DNA of 5,636 nucleotides from Zymogenus sp964542895 (GTDB taxonomy: Bacteria > Desulfobacterota > Zymogenia > Zymogenales > Zymogenaceae). The stretch is taken from NCBI GenBank assembly GCA_964542895.1, contig CAZIWT010000181.1, positions 1-5,636 of the forward strand. Direction: 5' to 3'. The stretch's first letter is position 1, and each line of letters begins with the position of its first letter. The notes under the pieces are model-generated. The model did not search any database and was not told the origin of the DNA. It worked only from the letters and a program-made list of their open reading frames with translations. The position numbers were made by a program, and so were the translations under genes. Positions 5,585 to 5,636 of the stretch are shown in pieces.

Positions 5585-5636
5585 ATGAAAAAGAATGTAA
5601 TCACGATAGCTCTGATCCTTTTTACGTTAATATTTT
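5585..5636 (+). CDS. 5' end of an exported or membrane protein gene (truncated by window)
   Basis: Only 17 codons are visible: MKKNVITIALILFTLIF. A basic start (KK) followed directly by a hydrophobic run is typical of a Sec signal peptide or an N-terminal membrane helix. ATG 5585 has a good AAGGGGA site six bases upstream. The gene lies on the same strand as the SH3-protein gene, 191 bases downstream, so it may belong to the same transcript or start its own. Function cannot be inferred from this fragment. Confidence 0.6.
   Translation, partial: MKKNVITIALILFTLIF

Overview
This is a bacterial window, most likely chromosomal. It carries two divergently transcribed gene blocks around an AT-rich intergenic region at about 2763-2919. 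The core genes use fairly GC-rich codons, but the first ~430 bases are strikingly AT-rich. There is no rRNA, tRNA, transposase or CRISPR array. cysS, a crotonase-family gene and a GPH-type sugar transporter together fit a heterotrophic, fatty-acid-using bacterium, perhaps a Desulfobacterota/deltaproteobacterium-like lineage. That placement is only an impression from gene style; nothing here fixes the taxon.

Left edge (1-453): the 3' end of a plus-strand coding region enters from outside the window. It may be the C-terminus of a TetR-type regulator. It converges on, and overlaps by 36 bases, a small minus-strand gene for a 63-residue single-pass membrane protein with a good ribosome binding site. 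This segment differs in base composition from everything to its right.

Minus-strand block (454-2762): cysS (cysteinyl-tRNA synthetase, complete, with all zinc ligands and both class I signature motifs) is followed 53 bases later by a 263-residue enoyl-CoA hydratase/isomerase family protein. They are probably co-transcribed. The crotonase-family protein lacks both glutamates of classical hydratases but keeps an aspartate at the position used by isomerase-type members.

Plus-strand block (2920-5393): a 459-residue, probably 12-helix GPH/MelB-type major facilitator transporter lies behind a TTGACA-type promoter. Two bases after its stop codon comes a secreted 363-residue protein with a bacterial SH3-like domain, a TPR-like helical part and a novel-looking C-terminal domain. 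The 2-base spacing predicts translational coupling. The substrate and the role of the pair are unknown.

Right edge (5394-5636): a 191-base non-coding leader holds a perfect 7-bp hairpin and several competing inverted repeats, the last touching the ribosome binding site of a further gene. Only that gene's first 17 codons, an apparent signal peptide, are inside the window. The most worthwhile items to follow up are the crotonase active-site changes, the transporter/SH3-protein pair, the AT-rich left edge and the structured leader. None is by itself proof of a new system.
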